The notes beneath the pieces were generated by a model. That model had not been told where the DNA came from. It saw nothing but the letters and a program-made list of their open reading frames with translations, and made no database searches. The translations under genes were made by a program, and so were the position numbers. Positions 12,330 to 24,209 of a stretch of 64,000 nt of DNA are shown here, one piece after another. The DNA lies in the NCBI GenBank assembly GCA_037043015.1, contig CM073326.1:17058345-17122344 (forward strand), read 5' to 3'. The stretch comes from Bryum argenteum. Taxonomy: Eukaryota > Streptophyta > Bryopsida > Bryales > Bryaceae. The stretch's first letter is position 1, and every line of letters starts with the position of its first letter.

Positions 12330-14979
12330 CACTACCAAAGCCATCATAAAGTTAGTTTGGGATGGAAGTGCTATTTTGGCTAATATGACATTCTTTCAGT
12401 TGGAAGGGCTTCATTTTATGTATATCCAAAGTCGGTACAAGAAAGCCCATTATACATCCAAAATGCACATACGAAGTTGGCTCAAGATGACATTTAACCA
12501 ATAATGGACAACGGTAAGATGCAATTCAATGCCATGAGATTGTGGGTTCTAGTTTTTGTCAAATTCTAAGAGCATATGTCAAAGGACAGGTCACGCCTCT
12601 CACACCAACTCTTCTTATCCTCCTTACCACGTCATGCAAAATGGGGCCTTGAGCCTCATGTGCACGCACATTAAAAAAGCAAAGTAATCGCAAAGTCCCA
12701 AATTATCTACTATCTACTCGTACTCCTTTTATAAGGAGAGCTCTGAGAAGCTATACTCTTACCCAAAAGTACTTTGCTACTTGAATTAACTTGTGAATAG
12801 GATGATGTAAAACAACTTCACAAGTAGTTGAAAGTGCTTCTAATATACATACCTCTCGATACTAAACATAACAATCATGTCATTTACTACTTTTGAACAA
12901 AACTTCTTGTGGTAGTTGGCGTGATTCATAGAACACGCCAAGGAACAACTTAACTTCGGTAGGACTGTAGTCAACAAAAGAGGCAACCACTCAGACAAGT
13001 TGTACTTGGGTGATCAATTGACTTGGCTAAGTACCACTTGTTGAAATTTTATCCAAGAAAAATCATTTTAAGCAGATGCTTAGAGATATTCTTCATATTC
13101 TCAAAAGATACTCTCGTAATCATTGGCAGGCACATTAGCATGTTATGTGGAATTACCCCGGAAAGGGACTTCGAGGAAATTCATAGAATTATGTTCGAAC
13201 TAATCTTCTTTGTTTGCATCATTTTTAAAATACTCCACTCGTGCCATACACACTTCAAAAGTGGATAAAAGATGCTGCTACATGTAAATTAGTCCTAAAA
13301 AATGATCTCAATGAATAGCGCCCTTGTGATTTGCAAAAGAGTTATTTCATAGATTAGAAGAAGAAGAACACGAGACCCCTGAGGGTTGGTGTGAATAAAG
13401 TGTCCGTTCGACCTACCCTTGATGATATGCTCACAGGACATAACAACAGTGGTATAGGTTTCATAGATCACTGTTAATCAGTGGTACTAGCGTTTCTGAG
13501 GGGAGGGGTAAAGAGCCCCTAAAATTTTGATGTTTAATGTTTTAATTTTTAAATAGGTGTAAAATGCCAAAGAGTAGGCTTCTAGAGTGATTTGGAACGA
13601 TAGGCCTCATTTTTGAATTCAAAAGTATCAAAAACGGTCGTGGGGGGTCCACATCGAAAATTCTAGGGATTTTGAATAAAAAATCCTATTGGCTGATAAG
13701 GCTCCGAGAAACGTTGGTAGCACTCATTTACAAGTGCCCTTATTTCACTATTACAAATGGTGTGTACTTGCGCCTACAAGTATCGAAATTTTTTCATGTG
13801 AGTACAGATAGGGTAGTAACACTTTCTTTTTTGTATTTAAGAAGGTATGCTTGTTTTTGATGGAATGTTGATGTAGATTTTTTATAGTTTATTGGCAATC
13901 CAAAAAGAAAGGTGAACCCTAGTGAAATTATATTTTTCTCATTCTTTGTGGATATGTTATAAACATTCAAGGTTTTATATGCTAGGTTTTATATGAATAC
14001 TTGTATTATCAAATGCTTGAGAAGAGCTTAATATAGTACACAACCTTGAACGTTCAATATAGTGCAAATTATTGTCATTTCAACTAAACTTTCACTTTCT
14101 TTTTACTTGAAAATAAAATGTTGCTCATTATCATCTATTGCTCAACGAGTATTGCATCTTCGGGGTGCACACCTTTGAGATGTTGCTCATATACAAGTGT
14201 ATTGAGTTTATAAGATGAAAGTTGGAAGCGTGTCACAGTAATGCTCAATTTGAGTGCATGATGAACTATTTGACCTCACGTAGCCTTCATCTTCAAAGTA
14301 GTTCATTTCATTTCAGTTTAGTTCATCTTTATTTCAAATCATGGATGAGTTAAAATGCATACACTCGTAAATACAAGCATCGGACAGCCGAGGATTGGTC
14401 TAAGTAAGATTATTTTGACAGATGAATGTTCTTTCGAATTGAGTAAAGATTCTCAACGGATTCGAGTTTGGAGCAGAAGTCATGAAAGATATGTAATGTA
14501 TTGGTAAAATCTCAAAGTTCACTTGACACTCTTCTCACATACCAAATTTAAATTGTTCATTCTTCCTCATTTGTAAGATTATGGTGGTCAAAGTTGGCTA
14601 AGTTTTTCTCCTGCGCGAACCTCCAAAGCCCGTTTCGGGTTTTAAGGAAAGTTAGGGGTTAACTATTCACTTTGTGAATTACAATCTGGATATATAGAAG
14701 TCATTTAAAAGTTGAGAGTATGTGATGAATCCATGTGGATTTCATTGCTTAGAACGTACACTTTAGAGAGGGCACTCTACACAAGAACACGTCACTTTGA
14801 GACACTAATTTTAGAATGTGCATACTCTCATTCTCGTACAGCCTACCTCTGTTACTGTTAGGTCAAAGCGTGCACTCCTTTCCTCCGAGAATCTTTGTGG
14901 AAAAACTTCACGGAGCAAGGCAAGGCATGAATGCTAGCTCTATGCACTTACGAACATACTTTCAGTCCTTGTTCTCTTT
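12330..14979. other. Intergenic interval, no gene recognised
   Basis: AT-rich, with only short open frames. It includes the retroposon tail near 13.4 kb. A right terminus of a TTAACCCCTAA-type element lies near 14650-14661 (TTAGGGGTTAA), with its left partner not located. Confidence 0.4.
13368..13470 (-). mobile_element. Retroposon 3' tail with (TTC)n, copy 2
   Basis: On the minus strand the module contains CGAACGGACACTTTATTCAC, then AACCCTCAGGGGTCTCGTG, then a TTC-rich tail (TTCTTCTTCTTCT). It shares its core with the copies at 11.2, 15.0 and 43.2 kb. It is probably a 5'-truncated retroposon end. Confidence 0.45.
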
Positions 14980-15092
14980 TTGTTCCAATTTCCCCTTGTC
15001 CGGTGGCCATCGGGATATTAGCATTACGAACGGACACTTCATTCACGCCGGCCCCTTAGAAAGGGACCGGAGTTTCTATCTTATCTTATCCT
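14980..15092 (+). mobile_element. Retroposon 3' tail with TCTTA tail, copy 3
   Basis: Positions 14980-15077 match 11293-11196 in inverted orientation almost base for base. A short TATCT/TATCTTATCTTA tail follows. The near identity suggests recent activity or a common insertion event. The two copies could instead be the terminal inverted repeats of a 3.9-kb element, but the microsatellite tails argue for retroposition. Confidence 0.5.
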
Positions 15093-15367
15093 TGTTCTCT
15101 GGACTCCCAAGAAGAAGGCACCGCTAAAATGCGGGGAGGTGGTCCGAAACTACTGGACGTGCCGTTGACCATGGCTGTGCACGGAGGTTCGAATCGTAAA
15201 CTGAGTGCACGAGGGAGCGACGTACCGTTGACAATGTGCCGAATCCTGCTTGCAATAGGTGGTTTATTCTTCACGCTTGCATCGAAAAAGACAACGAATG
15301 CAGGGTGGACTTCCATCAATGTCAACTTGATTATGTCGGCCTCAACAAACGCCTGGATTCCTCAATT

Positions 15368-15468
15368 GAAAGGAGCTTGTTGTTTCTTCTTGGAAGAATC
15401 TCGAATGATGCTGAATAATTGAAAGGAACTTGTTGTTTCTTCTTGGAACAATCTCGAATGATGCTCAA
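15368..15468 (+). repeat. 53-bp tandem duplication
   Basis: Two adjacent copies start GAAAGGAGCTTGTTGTTTCT and GAAAGGAACTTGTTGTTTCT, 53 bases apart, with few differences. It lies in a short open frame (15129-15422) that I do not recognise. Confidence 0.75.
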
Positions 15469-16428
15469 GGCGCATTTCACTTCGTCATGGAAGGCATGGA
15501 CGATTTTATAAACCGTGCCTCGGTTTGATAGGTATGTGTTCTTGAATTGGCCTCTCAAACATAAGTTAAGTGACACTAAAAGGAAATGGTGTTCTCTTAC
15601 TAGTAGAAGTTAGAGTAATTTGAGTATTTCACCCCATAAGGTTCCAAGGTGGGTGTCAATTGCCACGAAACATGTACTCTGTTGGTATAGTAGATAGTGT
15701 ACTCAAACCACGTTTTTATTACACAAGAGTTGTTAATTGGTGTTACGTGGAGATTTGTGTAACAAGTAACTTTCGGTAAATAACTCTCATAATAACTTTT
15801 AGTAAATAACTCTCTCTCTCAATATTAGTGTGCACTTTAGGTAGGGTTGCAATTGCAATAAATGTCCCTTGTCTTTTCTTTAGGCCACCAATTGCACCAC
15901 TTCCAATAAATTCTTCTACTTGCAAGAAAAGTTTGCATGCGCGCATATTTAATGTCATGCTTTGATAATTAGTGTTGTGACACGATGGTGACGTGTGACA
16001 TTTAGTGTTATAGTTCTCAATCAACTTTTGTCACACTAATTAACAGTCAACTCTTGTGTAGTGTTTAAAAAACTTTCTTTGACAAAATTTTCCTGTATGA
16101 CTCAAGAACAATTGTGACATATAAATTTTGGTGTACAAGTCTTTAGGACACCTGAATTCCCTAAAGAAGAAACTCTCACTTATGAATCGCATCCAATAAT
16201 TGTTTTTGCATGTCCGACCTTGTATTCTAGCACATTAAGTACCATAAGCCACTCCCTCAAGAATTCTTGAAGTGAGGAATTGCTACATTATTTGCATTGA
16301 TTTTACTGAATATTACAATGCTTACTGATATGTTATAATCTTGCAATCTATAAGAATATTTTCAAGATCGTACAATTATTCTTAGTTCAAAAATAAACTT
16401 ATACTAAATAGTGAAATCATGTTTTCTC
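15469..16428. other. Intergenic interval, no gene recognised
   Basis: AT-rich with no reading frame of interest. Confidence 0.4.
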
Positions 16429-17378
16429 TAACCCCATAATGCTCCAACCTTATTTTAGCCATAGACCACATTTCAAAAAAAATGTCATATATGAAAATGA
16501 AGATAAGCTAATTAAAGTAGTAGATTTGTTGTAGGTCATGTAGACTAGTATTTGAGTCATGAGGCCTCATAGATTGCAAGATTATAACATACTAGTAAGC
16601 AAAGTAGGCTACAAAATTTTATCATTTTCACTTTAGAGTGAAGATTCTACCAACAAAGCTACTCTAATGGAAAAAAAATTCAACTAGGAAGTTGTTCACC
16701 TTCTTCTCAATATTACCTTGTACTAGAGAAATCATTAAAAAAATTCTTAGCTTAAAAAATAGCCATGCAATGGTAAAACTACCAAAAAAATTACAAAAAG
16801 AAACTAGTCCAAAACTAGACTCAAATTCGCTTATCTAGAAAACATCTTTGGTTTGGTCAAGATTTCTACTACTAGCTAAGACTAGAATCTGAAAGGAATC
16901 CATCCCAAGGAATAGAGTTGAAAGTTAGGGGTGGATGAAGGAGATATAGCTCCTCAAAAATAATCCATTTTGTCGCTTTTTTCATTGTGGGAATATCATT
17001 GCAAATGTAATACCAAAAGTATTTGGATCATAAATCTTCGAACTAAAATGGTGTTAGATTTCATTTAAGCTTGTGATCATGTAAAAAAAATCCATCAAAA
17101 ACTATTTTTTGTTTCACATAATCGGCTTGCAATGGTCAAACATGCATAATGTTTGTAAACTCAAAACTTGAAGCTACCTTGACTAAAATGCAGCCCATTC
17201 ATTCATACCTCATTCTATGGGTCTTCAATTTTTACCACACAAACTAGACTTGATTTGGGACCCAATTCAAGTGCTTTCGTCCACGACAAATTTTGGATGA
17301 AGGATTTGTGTGTCTTCAAATTTTCTGCCGTTCATCCACAATATCAAAAAAATGACAATGGAGACGTTTAAGGGTTAA
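16429..17378 (+). mobile_element. TTAACCCCTAA-terminal element, group A, copy 1
   Basis: The left end is degenerate (CTAACCCCATAATGCTCCAA) and the right end is GACGTTTAAGGGTTAA. The interior aligns with elements at 21151 (inverted), 41597, 43340 and 62797 (inverted). Landmarks are ACCTCATAGATTG, AGATGAAGGAGATATAGCTC, CACAAACTAGACTTGATTTG and GGACCCAA. It has no coding capacity. Confidence 0.65.
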
Positions 17379-17983
17379 GAGAAAAACTTACATGACTTAC
17401 CTTGATTCATCACATGACATACACCCCTACATGCATACAAAAGCACTTACAACACGATGTTTATTGATTAGTCTATTTGTGTAATATTGGTATGTATTTA
17501 TCTACGATTTCAGTCCTTTGAATAGGCTATATTTGTCATAATTATGCAAGATCGTAACATTCAAACTTTATACCATACATTTTTCATGCATTGTTGGGGA
17601 GGCATTGTCTCCATGGTACAAAAGAGGAGTTGAAGAATGTTACCCCAAACATTTTAGTCATATTTTTTGTCATATAGAATTATTTTCTAAAAGATGATCT
17701 AAAAACAATAATATAGTAAATCACGCATCACAATGAATACTTCCGATCTAGGGAAAAAGTGGATACCAGGTATACCAGGTATAAACAACCCTATTTTGAC
17801 TTAACAAATACTTCCGATCTAGGGAAATGCATCACAAATTCATCAAGGAAGGAGCACCTAAAGAAAATCTTAAGTGAAAGTATTACTTTTAACCCATTTA
17901 TCGAGGTTTCTAAAAATCACAAAGTGTTAATATTTTAAGGAAGATTATTCATTGAAGTTATTACAATAATAAATAGTAGTATA

Positions 17984-18658
17984 CTAACCCCTAGAGTCCA
18001 AACGCCCTCAAAACTCCAAAAAAAACCCAAAAAATTACCCTATCTTGATGCAAGGTGCGGTTTTTGTAATTTTTGATATATTTTCAAGTATGTAACCATA
18101 AGATCTTGTACTTAACTTCTATGCTTATATGTATGTCAAATCTTAGATTCAAATTTCTTACCATTTGTAAGATCATGAATTCAAAGTTGGAAAAACAAAA
18201 TAAATAAAAAATCACATGTTGGAAAAGATTATGTGATACTTTGAGGGCCCAAATATCCATTTTGGAAGCAGAATCGGTATGAGGCTCTTCACATCCGTGT
18301 TCATAGGTGAGTTTGAAACATGCCCATGCAATTTTTACCATCACACAACCTATAAAACTCAAGGAAATGCCTGATTCCTCACATGGAGATCTGCTAAAAT
18401 GCAAATACAAATGCAAGTGTGTAACAATAAAAATGGCAACGGAAGAATAATTGGATTTAAGATCCAAACAATGAGATCATGCCTTGGTACCTCTTCTCCA
18501 TGCAAAAAAAAACAAAACTTGAAAAAAATGTAAAATCTCAGTTTTTGATGAATTTTTAAGTTTATGTGATTTAATTGATTAAGGGCAGATTTTGAGAATA
18601 AACAAGCATGTGGTTGATTTTGAGAATAAATATGGTTGGGTTTGACTTCAGGGGTGAA
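17984..18658 (+). mobile_element. TTAACCCCTAA-type element, group B, degenerate
   Basis: The left end CTAACCCCTAGAGTCCAAAC pairs with the right end GACTTCAGGGGTGAAG as imperfect inverted repeats. The interior shares 'CATGCCCATGCAATTTT' and 'TTGTAAGATCAT' type phrases with the 6851 element. It is older than the others by its divergence. Confidence 0.45.
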
Positions 18659-18994
18659 GAGAAGTCAACCTAATTTCACTAATTAGCGAACCATTCCAAA
18701 AGTGTGGACTAAACAAATGCCATGTGGGACTAGGGTAAGAGAACCTAAATCCGGACAAACCCCATAATTGAACAATTCCATAATGAAGGTTTCTTTAGGG
18801 TGGGGAATGAAGACTTCCTTGGATAGTATGTTCCTCATATGTACGTGCAACTATAGTTGTACCTATATTAGTCAGTTCTAAAATTTGTAATTAAATATAC
18901 AAGTGCTTGGAAATATCACAGAAATATGGAAACCTTGTCTTTTCTATTTGCTCATGACTGTAGATCGCACATGTCATCACTCCAAATATGGTGA

Positions 18995-19225
18995 ATGGCT
19001 TCAGCGTCCGAAAATAGGCATACTTACCCAAAGTCAATGGGAGCAGCATCTCCGTTGCATCGAAAAAGTCAAGTAAAGTGCCATGTCTGCAACGAGGGAA
19101 CTGAGCGGGGACATGCGACCCGGGATTGCATCCAAGCACATGTGGCTGATGAAGGAGGGGGAGGTGGAATAGTGTCGTTGCTTTTGCTTTTCTGGAGGAG
19201 GTGGTACCCTGCTGCAACTTTATGA
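18995..19225 (+). pseudogene. CCHC zinc-knuckle-like fragment
   Basis: A 76-codon open frame contains CHVCNEGTERGHATRDC, close to the CX2CX4HX4C zinc knuckle except that three extra residues sit before the histidine. Nothing else in the frame is recognisable. It is probably a fragment of a retrotransposon gag or a CCHC-protein gene. The call is weak. Confidence 0.3.
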
Positions 19226-20408
19226 AGAAAATCAAAGGGGGTCCTTCTTGTGATTAATTGAGTGAGTAAGGTAGAGTGTCCTAAAAGCACCAACTTAAGA
19301 GATCTGACCTATTTTTAGCACTAGTAAATTCAAAATAAAATTATGACCACATTCGAAATAGGTTTTCAGGAGGATTGCAAAAATTTGTAACATGTAATTC
19401 GTATTTGTGAATTTTATACAAAATCCCAAAGTGCTAAGTAAGATTTGACCCAAATGAGTCATATGCAAATGAGGTACATCTGTATTTTCACAATCTACAA
19501 ATGAGGTACAGACGCTTTTGGGTCCCCTGGCGCTTTTAGGACTGCCTACCATAATGTTCCGAAGGCAACAACTTATTATGCATGTTCTTCTTGTTTTGAT
19601 GCCAAGCGGTTGGTGGAACCCTGGGTTTCCATAGGAATATTCTAGTTGGGTAAATGCCATCTCTTCGTCACTATTTGAAGTTGCTCTCGGGAATCTTTGG
19701 GACCCCATGCGATTCAAGTATCACTTGTTGGAAAGTTACTAGCGGTGATATACATTTGTGTTTTCTCAAGTTGGTACGGCGTAAAGTGAGTATTCATGCA
19801 AGGAAAGATATGATAAAAAAAATAGAATGGCATGCTCATGTTATATCTTGGACGCACTTGGAAGGCTTCAATTGGCAAGAAATGTGAATATTATTCTAGT
19901 AGAAGTTGTAGACATCAAGTCAATCTTTGCCCTTGATTTGGTGAGATTGATTCTCCATGTTGGAAAGTAGATCCATTTTCTTTGCTTTGAGTAGTTGAAG
20001 GCGGTGAGAGAAACACATAAGTGGCTTTCGTTTTATCAAAGGTAGTGTGAGAATCGAATTACTTGCTTAGTTCATTGATGTTTTATCTACAATTCATGAT
20101 TTTCGATATTAGAAGTAATTTTCATACACTCACAATTGGGAAAATTATATTGTTAAGTAACAACTCAATTTTTCATATATGAAGGTTGGTATCTACACAC
20201 AACTTATTGATAAAAGTATTCACACAACTTTGGTTTCAAGTTTAGGGTAGAAAAAGAAAAAAAAACTTAAAACTTAAAACTTGCCTTGTATGAAGTAGGA
20301 TTTGATACAAGTCACCTCTTTGAAAAATCCAATAAGATCAAACAATGATCATCTTATTTTGTCCTATTTACTTTGACCAAATTCAGCGAATGTGTGCATG
20401 CTCTTCCG
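19226..20408. other. Intergenic interval, no gene recognised
   Basis: A 140-codon open frame on the minus strand (19295-19717) shows no motif and no codon pattern I trust. The remainder is AT-rich. Confidence 0.35.
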
Positions 20409-21040
20409 TTAACCCCTAACTTTCCTTGTGCATTTTTGGAGCTTGAAACCTCAAAACTTCAAATTTCTACATTTATGTACTCATGAGAGTGTGAACTAAA
20501 ATTTTCTAACTCTTTTTAGACTTCCAACCAAAAGTAGACAACATAAGATGTTTATCATTTGCAAGCCTATTTGTAGTCAATGGTCCAAAATTTGACCGTT
20601 GGATGTTTATCATTTGCAAGACCATAGCATTCAAAGTTTGTGCAAAAGTTTTTATTGAAATTTTAAAAAAATTTGAAGCTTCCTCTTATAAAGTTTGAGG
20701 TCTGCTCTTGTAGAATTCGTATTTTTTTGACTTAGGGCCCTTTGGACCTCAAATAGTGATTTGGTTATGAAGATATTTCAAAAGAATTAAATTGAATTAA
20801 ATTAAATTAAATGTCTAAAATAAATAGATTTTTCCGCCCGCCTAGAGTGTGAAAATTAAAATTTGATGTAAAGAAGTTCAAAATTGGAATATGACTTCGC
20901 AATCTGTTGCACATACACCTTCTAGTAAAGGGAACACTCAATAAAAATATGAGGTAAAAATATTGGTTTTATCACCTTCATCTAGCCTCCCCCAAAACAT
21001 TGTAAAGTCGATTTGGCTTTTAAGTATAGTTAAGGGTTAA
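20409..21040 (+). mobile_element. TTAACCCCTAA-terminal element, group B, short copy
   Basis: Left end TTAACCCCTAACTTTCCTTG and right end AGTTAAGGGTTAA. The last 220 bp align with 7570-7785 (CCGCCCGCC, CACATACACCTT, AATAAAAAT). It is about 300 bp shorter than the copy at 6851. Confidence 0.6.
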
Positions 21041-21150
21041 TACATGAAATAAGATGTAATAAACATTTGACGGCAAGGTGCCAAAGTGGCTTATGGCGTA
21101 AGGGTAATATTTGTTAAAGTGAAGCCCTTCGTAGTCTTTTGTATGTTGGA

Positions 21151-21720
21151 TTAATCCTTAATGAGGCCGAATGTCAAGAATCGACATTTTGGATGATTGT
21201 AGCAACTTTGAAGAGCCATATCTTCTTCATCGAGAGTTTGTTTTGGATGAAATTACTTGGTTGCGTCCTAGATGAAGTCTAGTTTGTGTGGTAAAAATTC
21301 CATACTCATAGAATGAAGTATAATAAATGGCATGCATTCTAGTGAAGGCACTTGTCTTGTTTTTGAGTTTTCATTGGGCATGTTTTGCCATTGGGAGGCA
21401 ATTATGGGGAATAGAAAAGATGCTATCTTAAAAATTTCTACATTACCATGATCTTAAGATGAAGGGTAACAACTTCCTAGTTCGAAGGTTTTTGATCCAA
21501 ATACTTTGGTATTGACTTTGCAACAATGTTTCTATCTTGAAAGAAAGAGAATAAATGGATGATTTTTGAGGAGCTATATCTACTTCATCCATTGTTAAAT
21601 TTTGACTTTATTTTTGGGGATGGATCTCGATTACATTCTAGTTTTAATGGTAGGAAAATTGGCATATTAAAAATTATATCGAAGATTAGGCATAGATTTG
21701 AGTGCTAAGGGTTATGTTTT

Positions 21721-21752
<32 letters not shown>

Positions 21753-22135
21753 CCTAAAGCTTTTGGCAGTTTCACCATTGTAAGGTGATTATTTGCGCAA
21801 ATAAATTTGTCTCATGGCTTTTTTCTCCTAAGGGTGTTATTGAGATGAAAGTAAACATCCTTGTAGTTGGTGATTTTTTTATTGCAATAAGTATACTGGT
21901 AGCATTTTTACTTTGAAAAAGTGAAAATGTTGAGGTTTTGTGATGTTTTTTGAGTAGTAATATGTTACGATCTTGCAATCAATAAAGCCTCATGACTCAA
22001 AATTTGACCCACATGATGTACAATATGTATACTACAAGACTACATAATTAAGAGTTGAATAACTTACCTTTGTTTCCATTTATGACACTTTTTTGGAAAT
22101 GTGTTCTTTGTCATTGAATTTCAATGCCTTAAGAA
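21151..22135 (-). mobile_element. TTAACCCCTAA-type element, group A, copy 2
   Basis: It is in inverted orientation to the copy at 16429. Its left edge TTAATCCTTAATGAGGCCGA corresponds to the reverse complement of the right end at 44311. The interior carries the group A landmarks in reverse, plus a run of about 29 T at 21724-21752. The far end near 22135 is approximate. Confidence 0.55.
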
Positions 22136-23300
22136 TTGAAGGCATGTGCATCTGTCTAAGCCAATTACAAAAATGGCAATCGTAACATCTTGTCTTAAAT
22201 TTCTTAGTTCAACATTTTGTCACTCTTTCTAAAATCTTGAATATCATGTGTACACTCTTGGAATATCAAAGTTTTGGCGCCAACTATTTATTGTTCAAAC
22301 TTAGCCATTTGCAATATCCAAAAACGTTGTACTCCCTCTATCCTAAAATGTGTGATCAATACACCCTTTCTATTTTGTCCCAAAACATCCGACTAGTTTC
22401 AAATAAGTACAAAATTGAGCACTTTGATCACCAAATTATGATGTATTGAGGCCTTTGATCACCTCATGGTACTACTTCACTCGTTCTATGATTATGCATT
22501 ATCACCCCACTCACAATTGAAAAGAACGTAATGAAAAGTCTATTGATACCAACCGGCAACATATATAACGTGAACATGGAAGCGGATTTTTGGTAGAGAT
22601 GTGGAATACAATCGGATCGCAAAACAAGTCGGCAAGATCCCGAGATATTGAAATATGAAGTAATTATGGCCCCCAATGAGGACAATTACAAAAATTACTA
22701 AATTTTTAAAACTTTTTATTATTTTTAGTATTTTTATTGTGACTTACTTATGTATACAAATTATGAAAATATATCCGTGGTAACGTCGGGGGCATACTAG
22801 TTTACTATTTAAGGCAAGTAATTTTTTTTGTTTTGTTTGTTTGTGGGTGACATCAAGATCTCGGGCACGGCCCCTGGAATTGGGCGGCATGAGGTGTCGT
22901 TGGAAGCGAGTAATTTTGTAAAGGTGTGAGTAATTTTGTAAAGGTGCAAGCAACGGATATGGGGATGTTGAATTTATGAGTAAATATGGTTCCATGAGAA
23001 TTCTAAAAAAATACCTTGTTTTTAGATCTAGCAAAAACAAAAGAGGGTGCGGTTTAAGTATTAAAGTGGGTGTGGCAATGCTTCAGGCATATACTAACAA
23101 ATAGAATTAATTTCAAATAGAGATACCTACCTAAAAATAGAAATTAATCTATAATTAATAACACATGGTTGTTGTAATTTATGACAACAAAATTAAACAC
23201 CATCTTCTATAAACCCGCAAAAATCTAAAACTCCAAACTAGTGGGAACATGTACAAACATTGTGCATAGGAAGATAGTGAAATTCAAAAATAATATTCAA
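22136..23300. other. Intergenic interval with a 20-bp tandem duplication
   Basis: No gene is recognised. A unit GAGTAATTTTGTAAAGGTGT occurs twice in tandem at 22908-22947. Near 22332 the sequence TACTCCCTCTATCCTAAAAT resembles a Stowaway MITE start, but no matching far end was found. Confidence 0.4.
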
Positions 23301-23819
23301 AATGTGCACAGCCCGTGAATTGACAGCCACTCGATTTGAAGTTTGGACTCTTGCTAGCTCTCCTCGACACTGAAATATTTTCCAATTTAGTGATGTTCGT
23401 AGGACGTTCACATGAAAACGCACATGAGTGGTGGCCAAAGGACCCGAGTGGCCACACAAAGACCCGGATGAGCATCGCGAAGCAACATGCAGCGAGGCGG
23501 AGCGCGCGTGGGCAGCCGACGCAACACGCACCCACAAGGACACATCCACGCACAAAGAGTGTGCAGGCGCATGGACTCTCCAACCACCCCAGTCGACACC
23601 TGAAGCGGAAGTACTTGCCTTCGCACCCTCACCTCTCCCACAGGCTCGCACGCCCCGGGTTTTCAGCACGGGCCGTCAAAGGGTAGATCCCCCCTCACAC
23701 GGATCAGATACCACCTCCCCCCGTGGCCGACACGCGCCTCCCGAGCCGCTTCCTGCCTCTCTGACATAACAAAACCCAAATGCCATTTCGTTACTGCTTC
23801 TTGCCAACTCACTTCTCTC

Positions 23820-23830
23820 GTATATAGACC
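23820..23830 (+). promoter_or_regulatory. Probable TATA box of the multicopper oxidase gene
   Basis: TATATAG lies about 390 bases before the ATG at 24210, downstream of an unusually GC-rich stretch (about 23330-23760). A splice acceptor TTTGCAG at about 24190-24196 suggests that a 5' UTR intron separates the start of transcription from the ATG. Confidence 0.45.
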
Positions 23831-24209
23831 TCCGAAGTCCATCATCAATCCCACTCCACCCGATCTCACAGTCACTCCCGCCGCTAGCCGTGCGCGCGGC
23901 AAGTTACATTCCCCGGCCTCGACCTGGTGGACGTTAATGTCATTCAAACCTGATCGATCGACGTCCCGATTCAACTGATCGATTGGGTACCTGCAGTATC
24001 CCTGATCAATTGAAGGTAGAATGCGCTTTACGTGAAAAGTTGGTTGTGCTCGATGGCGATGGCTAACCTTATGTTGTACGTCATGACAATGTACGTTGCA
24101 GTGGTTAGGTAGCTTGAGTCCGGACCTGATCATTGCCACGTTCTTCTCGATCTTTTTGTGTTACGGTCTGTGATAGGAGTATGCTGTGGTTTGCAGGAGA
24201 CAGTACAAA

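Noticed and set aside
15186-15202. GGTTCGAATC resembling a tRNA T-loop
   Set aside because: No acceptor stem or anticodon arm of matching geometry is found around it.
22332-22480. Stowaway-like start TACTCCCTCTATCCTAAAAT
   Set aside because: No inverted partner or TA-flanked end was found within 400 bp; it could be a fragment, but support is too thin.
23238-23769. Several overlapping open frames on both strands of 77-143 codons
   Set aside because: The stretch is GC-rich and all frames are long by composition. No protein motif is seen, and it is better read as promoter-side DNA of the multicopper oxidase gene.
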